The notes beneath the pieces were generated by a model. That model ran no database searches and was not told where the DNA came from. It saw only the letters and a list, made by a program, of their open reading frames with translations. From assembly GCF_017114985.1 (NCBI RefSeq), contig NZ_JABXKP010000101.1, positions 1 through 55,930 of the forward strand: a stretch of DNA of 55,930 nucleotides, in the 5' to 3' direction. This DNA comes from Nostoc sp. JL33. Its GTDB lineage: Bacteria > Cyanobacteriota > Cyanobacteriia > Cyanobacteriales > Nostocaceae. A program made the position numbers and the translations under genes. Below are positions 27,009-35,385 of the stretch, piece after piece (within the stretch, counting starts at the first letter, position 1; each line of letters begins with the position of its first letter).

Positions 27009-27391
27009 TTTTTGTACTGGAGTTTAATCAGAAGACTAAAGGAGCAGATTCAGATATGGCGTAATAGTCTTGTATTATAACGCTACATCTAACATTTGCT
27101 GTGATTGTAGCTTTAGTATTAGTAGATATGTACTATCCGCAATGTAGGGATAACCGAACACACTAGAGTTGTCAGGAACGAACGCACTGCCACAGAAGTA
27201 TTCAAGGCTACATTATAATTCAATTGTGTCTATCTGCTCAAACTCTGCCGTGCAGACATAAAGTGGCTTGTCGTGAGAGATCGCCTGCTGCAATTCTCTA
27301 GTTTTATATCACTACATTTATAGATAGCCTGCGTTTGGCCTTAGCATTCCAAAAAAGTAGACAAGCTTTGATAAATTAAGTCGATTTTAAT
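27009..27391. other. gene-free stretch upstream of the CD-NTase
   Basis: No coding sequence of note. It must contain the promoter of the minus-strand defence genes. No clear promoter motif was picked out by eye. Confidence 0.4.
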
Positions 27392-27618
27392 AAGCAAACC
27401 CCACTTTGCTTTCTCATTTTGCCTAAATGCTTTCTCATTTCAGTGGATTCAGCAAGCAAACCCCAGTTTACTTACTCATTTCAGTAGATTCAGCAAGCAA
27501 ACTCCAGTTTGTTTACTCATTTTGTCTAAATGCTTTCTCATTTCAGTAGATTCAGCAAGCAAACCCCAGTTTGCTTTCTCATTTTGTTTAAATGCTTTCT
27601 CATTTCAGTAAATCAAGC
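27392..27618. repeat. 62-bp tandem hairpin array
   Basis: Four units start with aagcaaaccccagtttgct or a close variant at 27392, 27454, 27495 and 27557. Each has a hairpin (agcaaac...gtttgct), then two copies of gctttctcattt, then cagtagattcagc. Units 1, 3 and 4 are 62 bases; unit 2 is 41 bases because its middle is deleted. It is not coding in any frame I read. It lies about 130 bases before the gene at 27746. Confidence 0.85.
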
Positions 27619-27725
27619 ACTTATGACAACGATCGCTATGTAGCAAAAACCATTGCAAATTTGCCGGAATTCTCTCAGGCTGTTTGATACTGAAGTTATT
27701 TAACGTAAAGAATATTAACCGTATT

Positions 27726-27744
27726 ATATTACAAGGTGTAATAT
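27726..27744. promoter_or_regulatory. inverted repeat on the ribosome binding site
   Basis: atattaca-agg-tgtaatat is a perfect 8-base inverted repeat with a 3-base spacer. It ends one base before the ATG at 27746 and covers the AAGGTG ribosome binding site. It could be an operator for the product itself or an RNA hairpin that blocks translation. Confidence 0.6.
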
Positions 27745-27745
27745 T

Positions 27746-28174
27746 ATGGCTCGTAGAAAAAGAAGCTCTCCGGTGTTACAAAAAGCAGTGCTTCGTGCAG
27801 CTGGCATCAACTCAATTGCTTCAAATTTAGATGTGGGCAATGGACTTACCCTACCTGCCTTCTCAACTCTCATAGAGACGATGCGAACTAAAGAAAATGC
27901 ATACAATAGTGCCCTTTCCAACCTGGATAAGTTGTACTGTGAAATGCTCCAAACAGAGAGCGAGTTGGGAGATATGACAGAGCATATGCTGATGGGAGTT
28001 GGTACTCGATATGGCAAAAGCAGTGTAGAGTATGGCATGGCGGGAGGAGTTCCTAAGACTCAGCGCCGTAAGGGACTGCGAGGCGATTCGCCAATTCCCA
28101 GTTCACAGCAAGCGTCATTCGCTGCTAGTGTGAATGGCAACGGAAATGGAAAGAAATCAGTAGCAACAAGTTAA
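27746..28174 (+). CDS. small basic hypothetical protein
   Basis: A 142-residue protein with a basic N-terminus (MARRKRSSPVLQKAVLRAAG), a helical middle (TLIETMRTKENAYNSALSNL, DKLYCEMLQTESELGDMTE) and a disordered tail with NGNGNGKK. The composition suggests a nucleic-acid or coiled-coil partner. I do not recognise the family, though it looks cyanobacterial. It is preceded by the tandem hairpin array and an inverted repeat that overlaps its start, so it is probably tightly controlled. Confidence 0.7.
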   Translation: MARRKRSSPVLQKAVLRAAGINSIASNLDVGNGLTLPAFSTLIETMRTKENAYNSALSNLDKLYCEMLQTESELGDMTEHMLMGVGTRYGKSSVEYGMAGGVPKTQRRKGLRGDSPIPSSQQASFAASVNGNGNGKKSVATS

Positions 28175-28331
28175 GGTGTGCGCGATTACTCAACGAAAAT
28201 CGGCGGGAATCCCATCCCTTTAAAAAGTAGGAGGAATAAGCCACCCGCCGATTTAGTCATTAGTCATTTGTCCTTAGTCATTGGTACTAATGACTAGCAC
28301 TCTATTGGCCAAGCAAACCATTCACATTCAG

Positions 28332-29945
28332 TTAAAAATCGAAGGTTGTGCGAATCACACCCACATACTGCGTATCATTTCTGCTGTCGTTTTCCGGGTT
28401 GAGAATCACCCAAAAACCAGGAGTCACTGAGATGTTATCATTTAGTCGGTAGCGATAGAATGCTTCGATATGATAAGCGTTGTCTCGGTCTTGACGGACA
28501 TCACTGTTAGAGACACGCGGGGGTATACCAAAGAGAATTCCCGGCAAGTTACCCCTACCGCCGACATCAGGAAACGACATACCAATCGCCCCAAACCAGA
28601 CATTGGCATTGTCACCACTGTTCACGAATAGAGAATCTGTTCCACCCCTACCATTGGAAATATTACTCACACCAGAGTTCTTGGCATTTGCCCAAATATA
28701 TCCACCCCAAGCGTGGATTTGGAAATTCGGGGAGAAGCGATAGAATCCCTGTGCGCCTACAATATCGTTGGAAGTAGCAATGTTGTTGCCAAAGGGAGCG
28801 TTTGACAGGGTGCTACCCGTCCCAGCTGCGAGTTCGACTACTCCAGCAGGGCTATAGCCATGAGAGTAGGCAACACCAATAGCTCCTTGCTTACCGTAAT
28901 AGGCTAAGTGCGCCAGGGCATTGTAGCCGCCATCAAACAAGGCGTTGCTCGCGGATGGCAGATTGGGAGTGTTTGCTAAATAGCCCAAGGTAAGAATCAA
29001 GTCTTTAGTAATGTTCCAGTTAGCGGCTGCACCGCCGCCACCTCGGCGGAATAAGGGACTGTATGACCCAAATAGTGAGGGAACCCCATTGCCGTCGTCA
29101 GCGATTGTGGGGGGAGTTACGGTGGTTGAAATGTCGGTGTAACCAATGCCTGTGGGCCCAACAACGAAGTTAAGAGAATCACTGACTGGGAAGTAGTAAC
29201 GGATGTGGGGAACGAAAAGTGTATCATTGGTGTCATAATCGAAATTCAGGCGTGTCATCCCTGTGCCTGTGGCTGCGGCAATTTGGCTTGTACCATTGGA
29301 ATTCGCAAAGTTGCCAAATTCTAGCCGGACTCGCAACAAATCTTTGCCTGTGAAACTGCTCTCAAAGTTGAGACGACCGCGATTTGCAAAGTAGAGACGG
29401 GATTCATCGCGATCGCCACCTACCCGATTACCAAAGCTATCACTAATAGCGGTAATAATTTGAGCATTCAGCCTGGTAGTAGTAGAAAATTGCTGTTCTT
29501 CCAGGGTTGCTGTCCGTGCTTCCAGCGTATTCACCCGCCCACGCAGAGTTGTTAATTCTGCCGCAAACTCTGTCTGCAAATTTTGCAGCACTGCCAAATC
29601 TTCTTTCTTGACTAAATCGCTAGTACCCGCAGCAATTAATTCATTCACCCGGTCTAAGCAGGCATTTAAACCAGCTGCAAACTCGTAACGACTTAAAGCA
29701 CGGTTGCCGCGATAGGTTACGTCAGGATAACCTGCAATACAGCCATAGCGTTCGACTAGTGATTGCAGTGCCTGGAATGCCCAATCGCTCGGTTTAATAT
29801 CAGAAAACTGGGAAACAGAATTGACTTGTCCCTGCAAATTCCTATCTCCATCTGCTGGATTAGAATCATCTTCTGGAGGTGCTGCCCAAACTGCTGGAAT
29901 TGTCAAAAATAGGAGAAAAAAACTATGAAAAAGAATTTTGAACAT
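28332..29945 (-). CDS. SLH-domain carbohydrate/iron porin (OprB-like)
   Basis: A 537-residue outer-membrane porin. The signal peptide ends near AVWAAP (about residue 21). The SLH domain (about 45-105) contains FSDIKPSDWAFQALQSLVER and YRGNRALSRYEFAAGLNACL, which anchors to the cell wall. A short coiled coil follows (LTTLRGRVNTLEARTATLEE). From about 155 to the end it is a beta barrel, ending in the outer-membrane Phe (TTFDF). The family is called OprB or iron-uptake porin in cyanobacteria. Next to it lie a sugar MFS permease and a sugar ABC importer, so here sugar uptake is the likelier role. Confidence 0.92.
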   Translation of the reverse strand: MFKILFHSFFLLFLTIPAVWAAPPEDDSNPADGDRNLQGQVNSVSQFSDIKPSDWAFQALQSLVERYGCIAGYPDVTYRGNRALSRYEFAAGLNACLDRVNELIAAGTSDLVKKEDLAVLQNLQTEFAAELTTLRGRVNTLEARTATLEEQQFSTTTRLNAQIITAISDSFGNRVGGDRDESRLYFANRGRLNFESSFTGKDLLRVRLEFGNFANSNGTSQIAAATGTGMTRLNFDYDTNDTLFVPHIRYYFPVSDSLNFVVGPTGIGYTDISTTVTPPTIADDGNGVPSLFGSYSPLFRRGGGGAAANWNITKDLILTLGYLANTPNLPSASNALFDGGYNALAHLAYYGKQGAIGVAYSHGYSPAGVVELAAGTGSTLSNAPFGNNIATSNDIVGAQGFYRFSPNFQIHAWGGYIWANAKNSGVSNISNGRGGTDSLFVNSGDNANVWFGAIGMSFPDVGGRGNLPGILFGIPPRVSNSDVRQDRDNAYHIEAFYRYRLNDNISVTPGFWVILNPENDSRNDTQYVGVIRTTFDF

Positions 29946-30028
29946 TGACTTATTACTCGAAAATCGTTTGATTCTGACTATGTAACTAAAGAGCTTACAC
30001 TCGAACCAAAGCTTCCAGGTTATGAGTT

Positions 30029-30176
30029 AATCAGCATTCAAGTTACATATTTTGAGTTGAGGTTTTAGGTCACTTAAATAGGACTTACGCACACTCTACG
30101 AATTCTCTCTCGCCGCTCTTCTCTAGCAGACGCTACGCGTTGGCCCAAGCCCAAGGTAGAGAAGGCGGTACGATAA
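30029..30176. repeat. 148-bp direct duplication, copy 1
   Basis: This segment (from aatcagcattcaagttac to agaaggcggtacgataa) is repeated at 30402-30549 with about ten differences. Both copies contain taggacttacgcacactct. It lies upstream of the porin gene, within its promoter region. Confidence 0.8.
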
Positions 30177-30289
30177 TTTAGGACTTACGCATTGACAAGA
30201 AATACCAAATATGAATTAAGGTTAAAAACCATATCTTTCGTAAGGGCACAGAAAAAGCTCATTGGTGTCAACTTAAGCCAAAATCCTTT

Positions 30290-30401
30290 TCAAACCTCGT
30301 TTCCAGCCAGAGGCTGGAAATGCTGCTCATTGCAGCTCTGCCGCAAGTCTTGAGGCGGAGCCTCTCGGAATGCATTCCCAGTCTCCGACTGGGAACGAGA
30401 C
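30290..30401. repeat. Nostoc-type multi-hairpin repeat between the two copies
   Basis: Short palindromes occur in series: ccagccagaggctgg, and ttcccagtctccgactggga. This element separates the two copies of the 148-bp duplication. It is non-coding. Confidence 0.6.
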
Positions 30402-30549
30402 AATCAGCATTCAAGTTACATATTTTGAGTTGAGGTTTTAGGTCACTTATATAGGACTTACGCACACTCTATGAATTCTCTCTCAGCGCTCTTCTCTACC
30501 AGACACTACGCGTTAGCTCAAGCTCAAGCTAGAGAAGGCGGGTCGATAA
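30402..30549. repeat. 148-bp direct duplication, copy 2
   Basis: The second copy of 30029-30176, offset by 373 bases. Beyond it, gtgtaagtcct at 30573-30583 is the inverse of the aggacttacgc at 30455, so a MITE-like element may be involved. The remaining part of the gap up to 30762 shows nothing. Confidence 0.8.
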
Positions 30550-30762
30550 ATTAAGCTTTTTAGCAATTTTTGTGTAAGTCCTGTTAAAGCGACGCTATGA
30601 CTTTTGGCTCAAACTGTATTGGGTTATCAGAATTACAAATTACGCCTAGCGGTACTAGTACAGCACGGCGTAAATAAACCACCCATTCCAAATCAATGAA
30701 ATGCTGACGCTGTATTCATTTTTAATTTTTAATTCCGCCTTGCGGTACTAGATGGATGCCAA

Positions 30763-32163
30763 TTACATATCTTCTAACTCAATTCCTTTGGTTTCTTTAA
30801 CAAAAAAGAGAATGAAAAATAACGAGGTAGCTGCCGCAATTGTATAAAGTCCATAGGCAGAACCTAGACCAAAATATTGCAGTATGGGAGGAAATGTTGT
30901 GGAAATGACGAAATTCGCAACCCATTGCATCGCAGCAGCAACTGAAAGTGCAGCAGTTCTAATTTTGTTATTAAACATTTCTCCCAACAGCACCCAAACC
31001 ACTGGCCCCCAGGAGAAACCGAAGCAAAACACATAGAGGTTGGCTGCGATGAGAGCCACAGTACCTGCGCTTCCGGTGAGATTGGGATTCCCAGCAGCAT
31101 CTAGGGGAGCAGTACCAAAAATAGAAGCCATCGTTCCTAAAGTCAAGGTCATGCCAATCGACCCTAGTATGAGCAAGGGCTTACGACCAAATTTATCTAC
31201 GAAGGCGATCGCAATCAGTGTTGTAATAATATTTACGGCTCCTGTAATCACCGTGATTGTTAGGGAATCTTTTTCGGAAAACCCGACGGCACGCCACAAA
31301 ACGCTGCTGTAGTAAAAGATTACATTAATACCAACAAATTGCTGTAATACAGATAAGCCTATTCCGATCCAAACAATAGGCAGGAGTCCGCCACTTCTAC
31401 CCAACAGGTCAGAAAATCTAGGCTGGCGTTCTCGAAGCACTGTCTGCCGAATTTCTTCAATTTTTGGCAGCACGTCACCCCCCAAAATCTTGGTCAGAAC
31501 GTTAGCAGCTTCTGGCTCTCGTCCTTTGGCAACTAAGTAACGGGGAGATTCAGGAATTGTTAAAGCCATCATCCCGTAGAATACTGCTGGCGGGACTGCT
31601 GTCCAAAACATCCAGCGCCAAGCTGCAACTCCAAACAAAAACGGCGAGTCTGCTGAACCTGCTGACACAGCGATAAAGTAGTCGCTCAATAAGGCGATGA
31701 AAATTCCCACTACGATCGCTAATTGTTGCAGAGATCCTAATCTTCCCCGCAAATGGGCGGGAGAACATTCCGCAATGTAAGCTGGGGCGATGACGCTAGC
31801 AACGCCGATTCCAATCCCACCCAATACTCGCCAAAAGATAAAATCCCAGATAGTGAAGGCCATCCCAGAGCCAATGGCACTGATAGTAAACAACGCCGAA
31901 GCGACCACCATTGCGTTGATTCGACCATAACGGTCGGCAATCTGTCCAGCAAAGAAGGCTCCTACCGCAGACCCCAGCAACGCTAGGGAAACTGCCAGCC
32001 CTGTTACCCAACTACTGGTGTTAAAAGCTTTTGCTAGAGATAAAACCGCGCCGTTGATTACAGCAGTATCAAAACCGAACAGAAAGCCGCCGAGGGCAGC
32101 AGCACCAGCAATCAAAATGACATAAAAGGTGTTGGATTTACGACGAATAGTAGTGGAAGACAT
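30763..32163 (-). CDS. glcP: sugar porter MFS permease (glucose permease-like)
   Basis: A 466-residue inner-membrane sugar:proton symporter with 12 TM segments. Sugar-porter signatures: GGFLFGFDTAVINGAVLSL (TM1), DRYGRINAMVVAS between TM2 and TM3, PAYIAECSPAHLRGRLGSLQ, PESPRYLVAKGRE after TM6, QQFVGINVIFYYSS in TM7 and DKFGRKPLL. The family imports glucose, fructose or related hexoses. The symbol is given by analogy: in Nostoc punctiforme a glucose permease GlcP is encoded beside an OprB porin and sugar ABC genes. The order here is the same, with the ABC genes directly upstream in the transcription direction. Substrate not proven. Confidence 0.85.
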   Translation of the reverse strand: MSSTTIRRKSNTFYVILIAGAAALGGFLFGFDTAVINGAVLSLAKAFNTSSWVTGLAVSLALLGSAVGAFFAGQIADRYGRINAMVVASALFTISAIGSGMAFTIWDFIFWRVLGGIGIGVASVIAPAYIAECSPAHLRGRLGSLQQLAIVVGIFIALLSDYFIAVSAGSADSPFLFGVAAWRWMFWTAVPPAVFYGMMALTIPESPRYLVAKGREPEAANVLTKILGGDVLPKIEEIRQTVLRERQPRFSDLLGRSGGLLPIVWIGIGLSVLQQFVGINVIFYYSSVLWRAVGFSEKDSLTITVITGAVNIITTLIAIAFVDKFGRKPLLILGSIGMTLTLGTMASIFGTAPLDAAGNPNLTGSAGTVALIAANLYVFCFGFSWGPVVWVLLGEMFNNKIRTAALSVAAAMQWVANFVISTTFPPILQYFGLGSAYGLYTIAAATSLFFILFFVKETKGIELEDM

Positions 32164-32176
32164 AGTTTATATATTG

Positions 32177-32216
32177 GGGATTGGGGAGTGGGGAGTGGGG
32201 AGTGGGGAGTGGGGGG
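32177..32216. repeat. 7-bp tandem repeat ggggagt
   Basis: Five consecutive copies or near copies of ggggagt (gattggggagtggggagt and so on). This is a low-complexity minisatellite common in Nostoc. Confidence 0.75.
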
Positions 32217-32232
32217 CAGGAGAGTAGAAACC

Positions 32233-32394
32233 AAAGGTTCATTAATGGAGTTCAAAGGTTCATTAATGGAGTTCAAAGGTTCATTAATGGAGTTCAAAGG
32301 CTCATTAATGGAGTTCAAAGACTCATTAATGGAGTTAAAAGACTCATTAATTGAGTTCCAAGACTCATTAACGGAGTTCAAAGGCTCATCCTCT
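32233..32394. repeat. 21-bp tandem repeat, about 7.5 copies
   Basis: The unit aaaggttcattaatggagttc repeats every 21 bases between two sugar-transport genes. Early copies are identical; later ones change aaagg to aaaga and attaatgg to attaattg. Because 21 is divisible by three, both strands have long open frames here (KGSLMEF on plus, NSINEPL on minus), but nothing else suggests a gene. It separates the ABC permease gene from the MFS permease gene. Confidence 0.85.
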
Positions 32395-32443
32395 ATTCTC
32401 AATGCCCAATGCCCAATGCCCAATTCCCAAAGAAATTAATTCT

Positions 32444-33442
32444 TTACCGTCTGGAACGTCTGCGTAACCGATCAATCGTTACTGCCAAAATAATTACTAG
32501 TCCTTTGACGACTAGTTGCCAGAAGTAAGATAGGTTCAACAAGGTTAAACCGTTGTTGAGAATAGCAATAATCAATGCACCTAGAAGGGTGCCGCCAATG
32601 GTACCAATACCGCCTGTAAAGCTGGTTCCACCAAGAATAACAGATGCGATCGCATCTAATTCGTAACCTTGACCTAAGATGCCACTAGCACTATAAAGAC
32701 GGCTGGAACTCATGATTCCTGCTAAACCTGCCAGTAATCCACTAATCCCATAGACGAATAGCAAGACACGGTTAACTTTAATCCCTGTTAATCTGGCTGC
32801 CCGCTCGTTACCACCGACAGCATATATCTGCACTCCTAAGACAGTTTGCCGCAACACAAACCAACTAGCGATTATAGCCAGTAGCGCAATTATCACTAGC
32901 CACGGCAGGGGGCCTAGATAATTATTACCCACCCAAGCAAAATTGATGTCCGGGTTAATCAGGGTTGTACCCTTGGCAACCAAGAAGGCCACACCCCGCA
33001 AGGCAGTCAGTGAACCCAAGGTGACAATAAAAGGTGGCACATCCAAAAAGGTGATCAGAGCGCCGTTGACTAAGCCTAAAAGCAATCCTGCTAGCAATGC
33101 AGCAGGCACAGCTGCCCAACTTAAAGCCGGCAGTAGTGATACCAGTAAGGCAACTACGGCAGAAACACCCAATATTGACCCAACTGAAAGGTCAATACCT
33201 CCGGTGAGAATCACAAAGGTCATTCCTGTCGCCAGCACAATATTGATTGATGACTGACGCAAGATATTAACGATGTTACCGACTGTGAGGAAGTTGGGAG
33301 AAAGGAATGTAAATAAGATGCAAATAATTACTAGTATTGGCAGAATACCCGCAACTTCCAATAGAGTGCTAATTGATTTGCGGTTGCCGGATGCGGGATT
33401 GTTGGCTAATTTATTCGCAGGCGGTCTGACTGTTTGACTCAT
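32444..33442 (-). CDS. frtC: sugar ABC transporter permease (RbsC-type)
   Basis: A 332-residue inner-membrane permease of the ribose/fructose/xylose class with about ten hydrophobic segments. Typical stretches are GMTFVILTGGIDLSVGSILG (about residues 77-96), NGALITFLDVPPFIVTLGSL and the coupling loop region NERAARLTGIKVNRVLLFVY; the late SVILGGTSFTGGIGTIGGTL is also diagnostic. Its start codon overlaps the stop of the upstream ATPase gene by four bases. The symbol follows the fructose importer frtABC of Anabaena; ribose or another sugar remains possible. Confidence 0.85.
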   Translation of the reverse strand: MSQTVRPPANKLANNPASGNRKSISTLLEVAGILPILVIICILFTFLSPNFLTVGNIVNILRQSSINIVLATGMTFVILTGGIDLSVGSILGVSAVVALLVSLLPALSWAAVPAALLAGLLLGLVNGALITFLDVPPFIVTLGSLTALRGVAFLVAKGTTLINPDINFAWVGNNYLGPLPWLVIIALLAIIASWFVLRQTVLGVQIYAVGGNERAARLTGIKVNRVLLFVYGISGLLAGLAGIMSSSRLYSASGILGQGYELDAIASVILGGTSFTGGIGTIGGTLLGALIIAILNNGLTLLNLSYFWQLVVKGLVIILAVTIDRLRRRSRR

Positions 33443-34995
33443 GATTCTAATACCTCCGATGCTCCAGTTGCATAATGCATAATCTTTTCTTGGGTGATTT
33501 CTTTACCAACACTGCCATCCAGTTCGCCTACCAACTGGCCTTCTCGCATCACTAAGACGCGATCGCTCATGCCGACAATCTCCGCTAGTTCGCTGGAAAC
33601 CATTAAAATAGCTACACCTTGCGCTGCCAATTCGCTCATAATTCGGTAAATTTCGCTTTTGGCACCGATATCTACGCCGCGTGTTGGCTCATCTAACATC
33701 AGTACTCTCGGTTTAATCGCTAACCAACGCGCTAGCAGTAGCTTCTGCTGATTACCACCAGAAAGATCCACCGCTCTAATTTCCAAATTGGCCAGGCGGA
33801 TATTAAAGTTTTCCACCGCGTCTGTTGACAGCCGATTAACTGAACCCCAGTTAACAATTCCAACTTTTGCATCCTGCTTGAGTGTGTTGATAGCAATATT
33901 CTTGCGGGCGCTCATCTCCAGAAATAAACCTTGATCTTTGCGGTCTTCTGGGACGTAGCCAATTCCCGCCGCGATCGCATCACTGGGTGTATTAATTTCC
34001 AGTTTTTTACCATTCAAAAATACTTCACCACTGGCTTTGCGGTCTGCACCAAAAATCAGCCGGGATAGTTCTGTGCGTCCGGCACCAACCAGCCCCGCTA
34101 AACCAACAATTTCTCCAGCATGAACTTCAAAACTAGCCGGCTCAATCTTCTTACGCGCATCGCTCATATTTCTGACTTGCAGCACCACTGGGCCCGGATT
34201 CGTTTGCCGTTGATGTTCGTAAAAGTCTTGCATGGAGCGACCGACCATCATCTGCACCAATCGCTGTGGAGAAATTTCACTGCGTGTGAGACTGCCAATA
34301 TATTGACCATCGCGCAACACACTAATCCGGTCAGCTAGGGCATAGATTTCTTCCATCCGATGGCTGATGTAAATAATCGCAATGCCGTCACGCCGCAGTT
34401 TGCGAATTACCTCAAACAAATGCTCACTTTCGCGGTCAGATAGTGCTGCTGTTGGCTCATCCATCACCAAAACGCGGCTTTTATCCTTCAACGCCCTGGC
34501 AATTTCCACTTGCTGCTGTTCTGCGATCGCTAAAGTACCAACTACAGTCTGCGCTGTAAAATTGGCTCCAAGGCTTTCCAGCACTTCCTCTGCTTCAAGT
34601 TGCATACCTTTGCGGTCTAAAAACTGACCTCGCCGCAACTCGCTACCCATAAACATATTTTCGGCAACGGTTAAATTAGGTGCAACATTCAGTTCTTGAT
34701 AAATGAGATTAATACCCGATTTGCGTGCTGTGGCCGGATCAGTAATTTTCAGGGGTTGACCATTGATCAGAATTTCTCCTTCATCGGCAATGTAAGCCCC
34801 TGCCAGGATTTTCATCAATGTGCTTTTACCTGCTCCGTTTTCACCCATGAGGGCGTGAACTTCTCCCGGATAAATCGTCAGATTAACATTTTGGAGCGCA
34901 GATACACCATGAAATCGTTTTGTAATCCCTCGCATTTCTAACACCGGAGTGCTGGTTGGTGCATCAGGAAATGAATTTTCAATAGTTGTTGTCAT
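33439..34995 (-). CDS. frtB: sugar ABC transporter ATPase, double cassette (RbsA-type)
   Basis: A 518-residue ATPase with two nucleotide-binding domains in one chain, as usual for ribose-type importers. Domain 1 has Walker A GENGAGKSTLMKIL, signature LAIAEQQQVEIARAL and Walker B VLVMDEPTAAL. Domain 2 has a degenerate first loop GLVGAGRTELSRLIF, signature LSGGNQQKLLLARWL and Walker B VLMLDEPTRGVD. The degenerate Walker A of domain 2 is a family trait. It overlaps the permease gene at ATGA. The binding-protein gene lies upstream, separated by 390 bases with a large hairpin repeat. Confidence 0.9.
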   Translation of the reverse strand: MTTTIENSFPDAPTSTPVLEMRGITKRFHGVSALQNVNLTIYPGEVHALMGENGAGKSTLMKILAGAYIADEGEILINGQPLKITDPATARKSGINLIYQELNVAPNLTVAENMFMGSELRRGQFLDRKGMQLEAEEVLESLGANFTAQTVVGTLAIAEQQQVEIARALKDKSRVLVMDEPTAALSDRESEHLFEVIRKLRRDGIAIIYISHRMEEIYALADRISVLRDGQYIGSLTRSEISPQRLVQMMVGRSMQDFYEHQRQTNPGPVVLQVRNMSDARKKIEPASFEVHAGEIVGLAGLVGAGRTELSRLIFGADRKASGEVFLNGKKLEINTPSDAIAAGIGYVPEDRKDQGLFLEMSARKNIAINTLKQDAKVGIVNWGSVNRLSTDAVENFNIRLANLEIRAVDLSGGNQQKLLLARWLAIKPRVLMLDEPTRGVDIGAKSEIYRIMSELAAQGVAILMVSSELAEIVGMSDRVLVMREGQLVGELDGSVGKEITQEKIMHYATGASEVLES

Positions 34996-35033
34996 CAGCA
35001 GAACCTATAAAAACAATTTAAAAATTGCCAGTG

Positions 35034-35154
35034 CTAAGTAAGTGGATCAAATTAAATATCAAACCTCACCCTGCCTCCGGCTTCCCTCTCCTTAATAAGG
35101 AGAGGGATTGAGGGTGAGGTTTGATCTTATATTTAATTACGCCTACCTACTTAG
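35034..35154. repeat. large cruciform repeat between binding protein and ATPase genes
   Basis: Outer arms ctaagtaag and tacttag, then atcaaattaaatat against atatttaatt, then caaacctcaccct against agggtgaggtttg, then ctctccttaataaggagag in the centre. Together they form a long, nearly continuous hairpin of about 120 bases. In the mRNA it would stand between the sugar-binding-protein gene and the ATPase and permease genes. Confidence 0.75.
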
Positions 35155-35385
35155 TTAGAAATTAGTCAACTTAATATCTGATGTGAAATTCAAGTTATCA
35201 CAAAATCATGTTTTAGAAATTGACCATTATCTTGGGTACTTTTGAACGTCGCCTTTCGAGATTTAGAACTTTCCCAAGATACACATATATACATCATGGG
35301 GATCAGCAAAAACTCTGTCAATGCACCAAAAGACTCAACTCAGATTAGACATAATTTTTAATTCCAAATTCACAAATTTTATTAT

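Noticed and set aside
27392..27618. CRISPR array
   Set aside because: The units are true tandem repeats without variable spacers, and no cas gene is near.
32188..32439. Open frame of 83 codons with repeats KGSLMEF
   Set aside because: It is a by-product of the 21-bp tandem repeat; the opposite strand is equally open and there is no ribosome binding site or conserved part.
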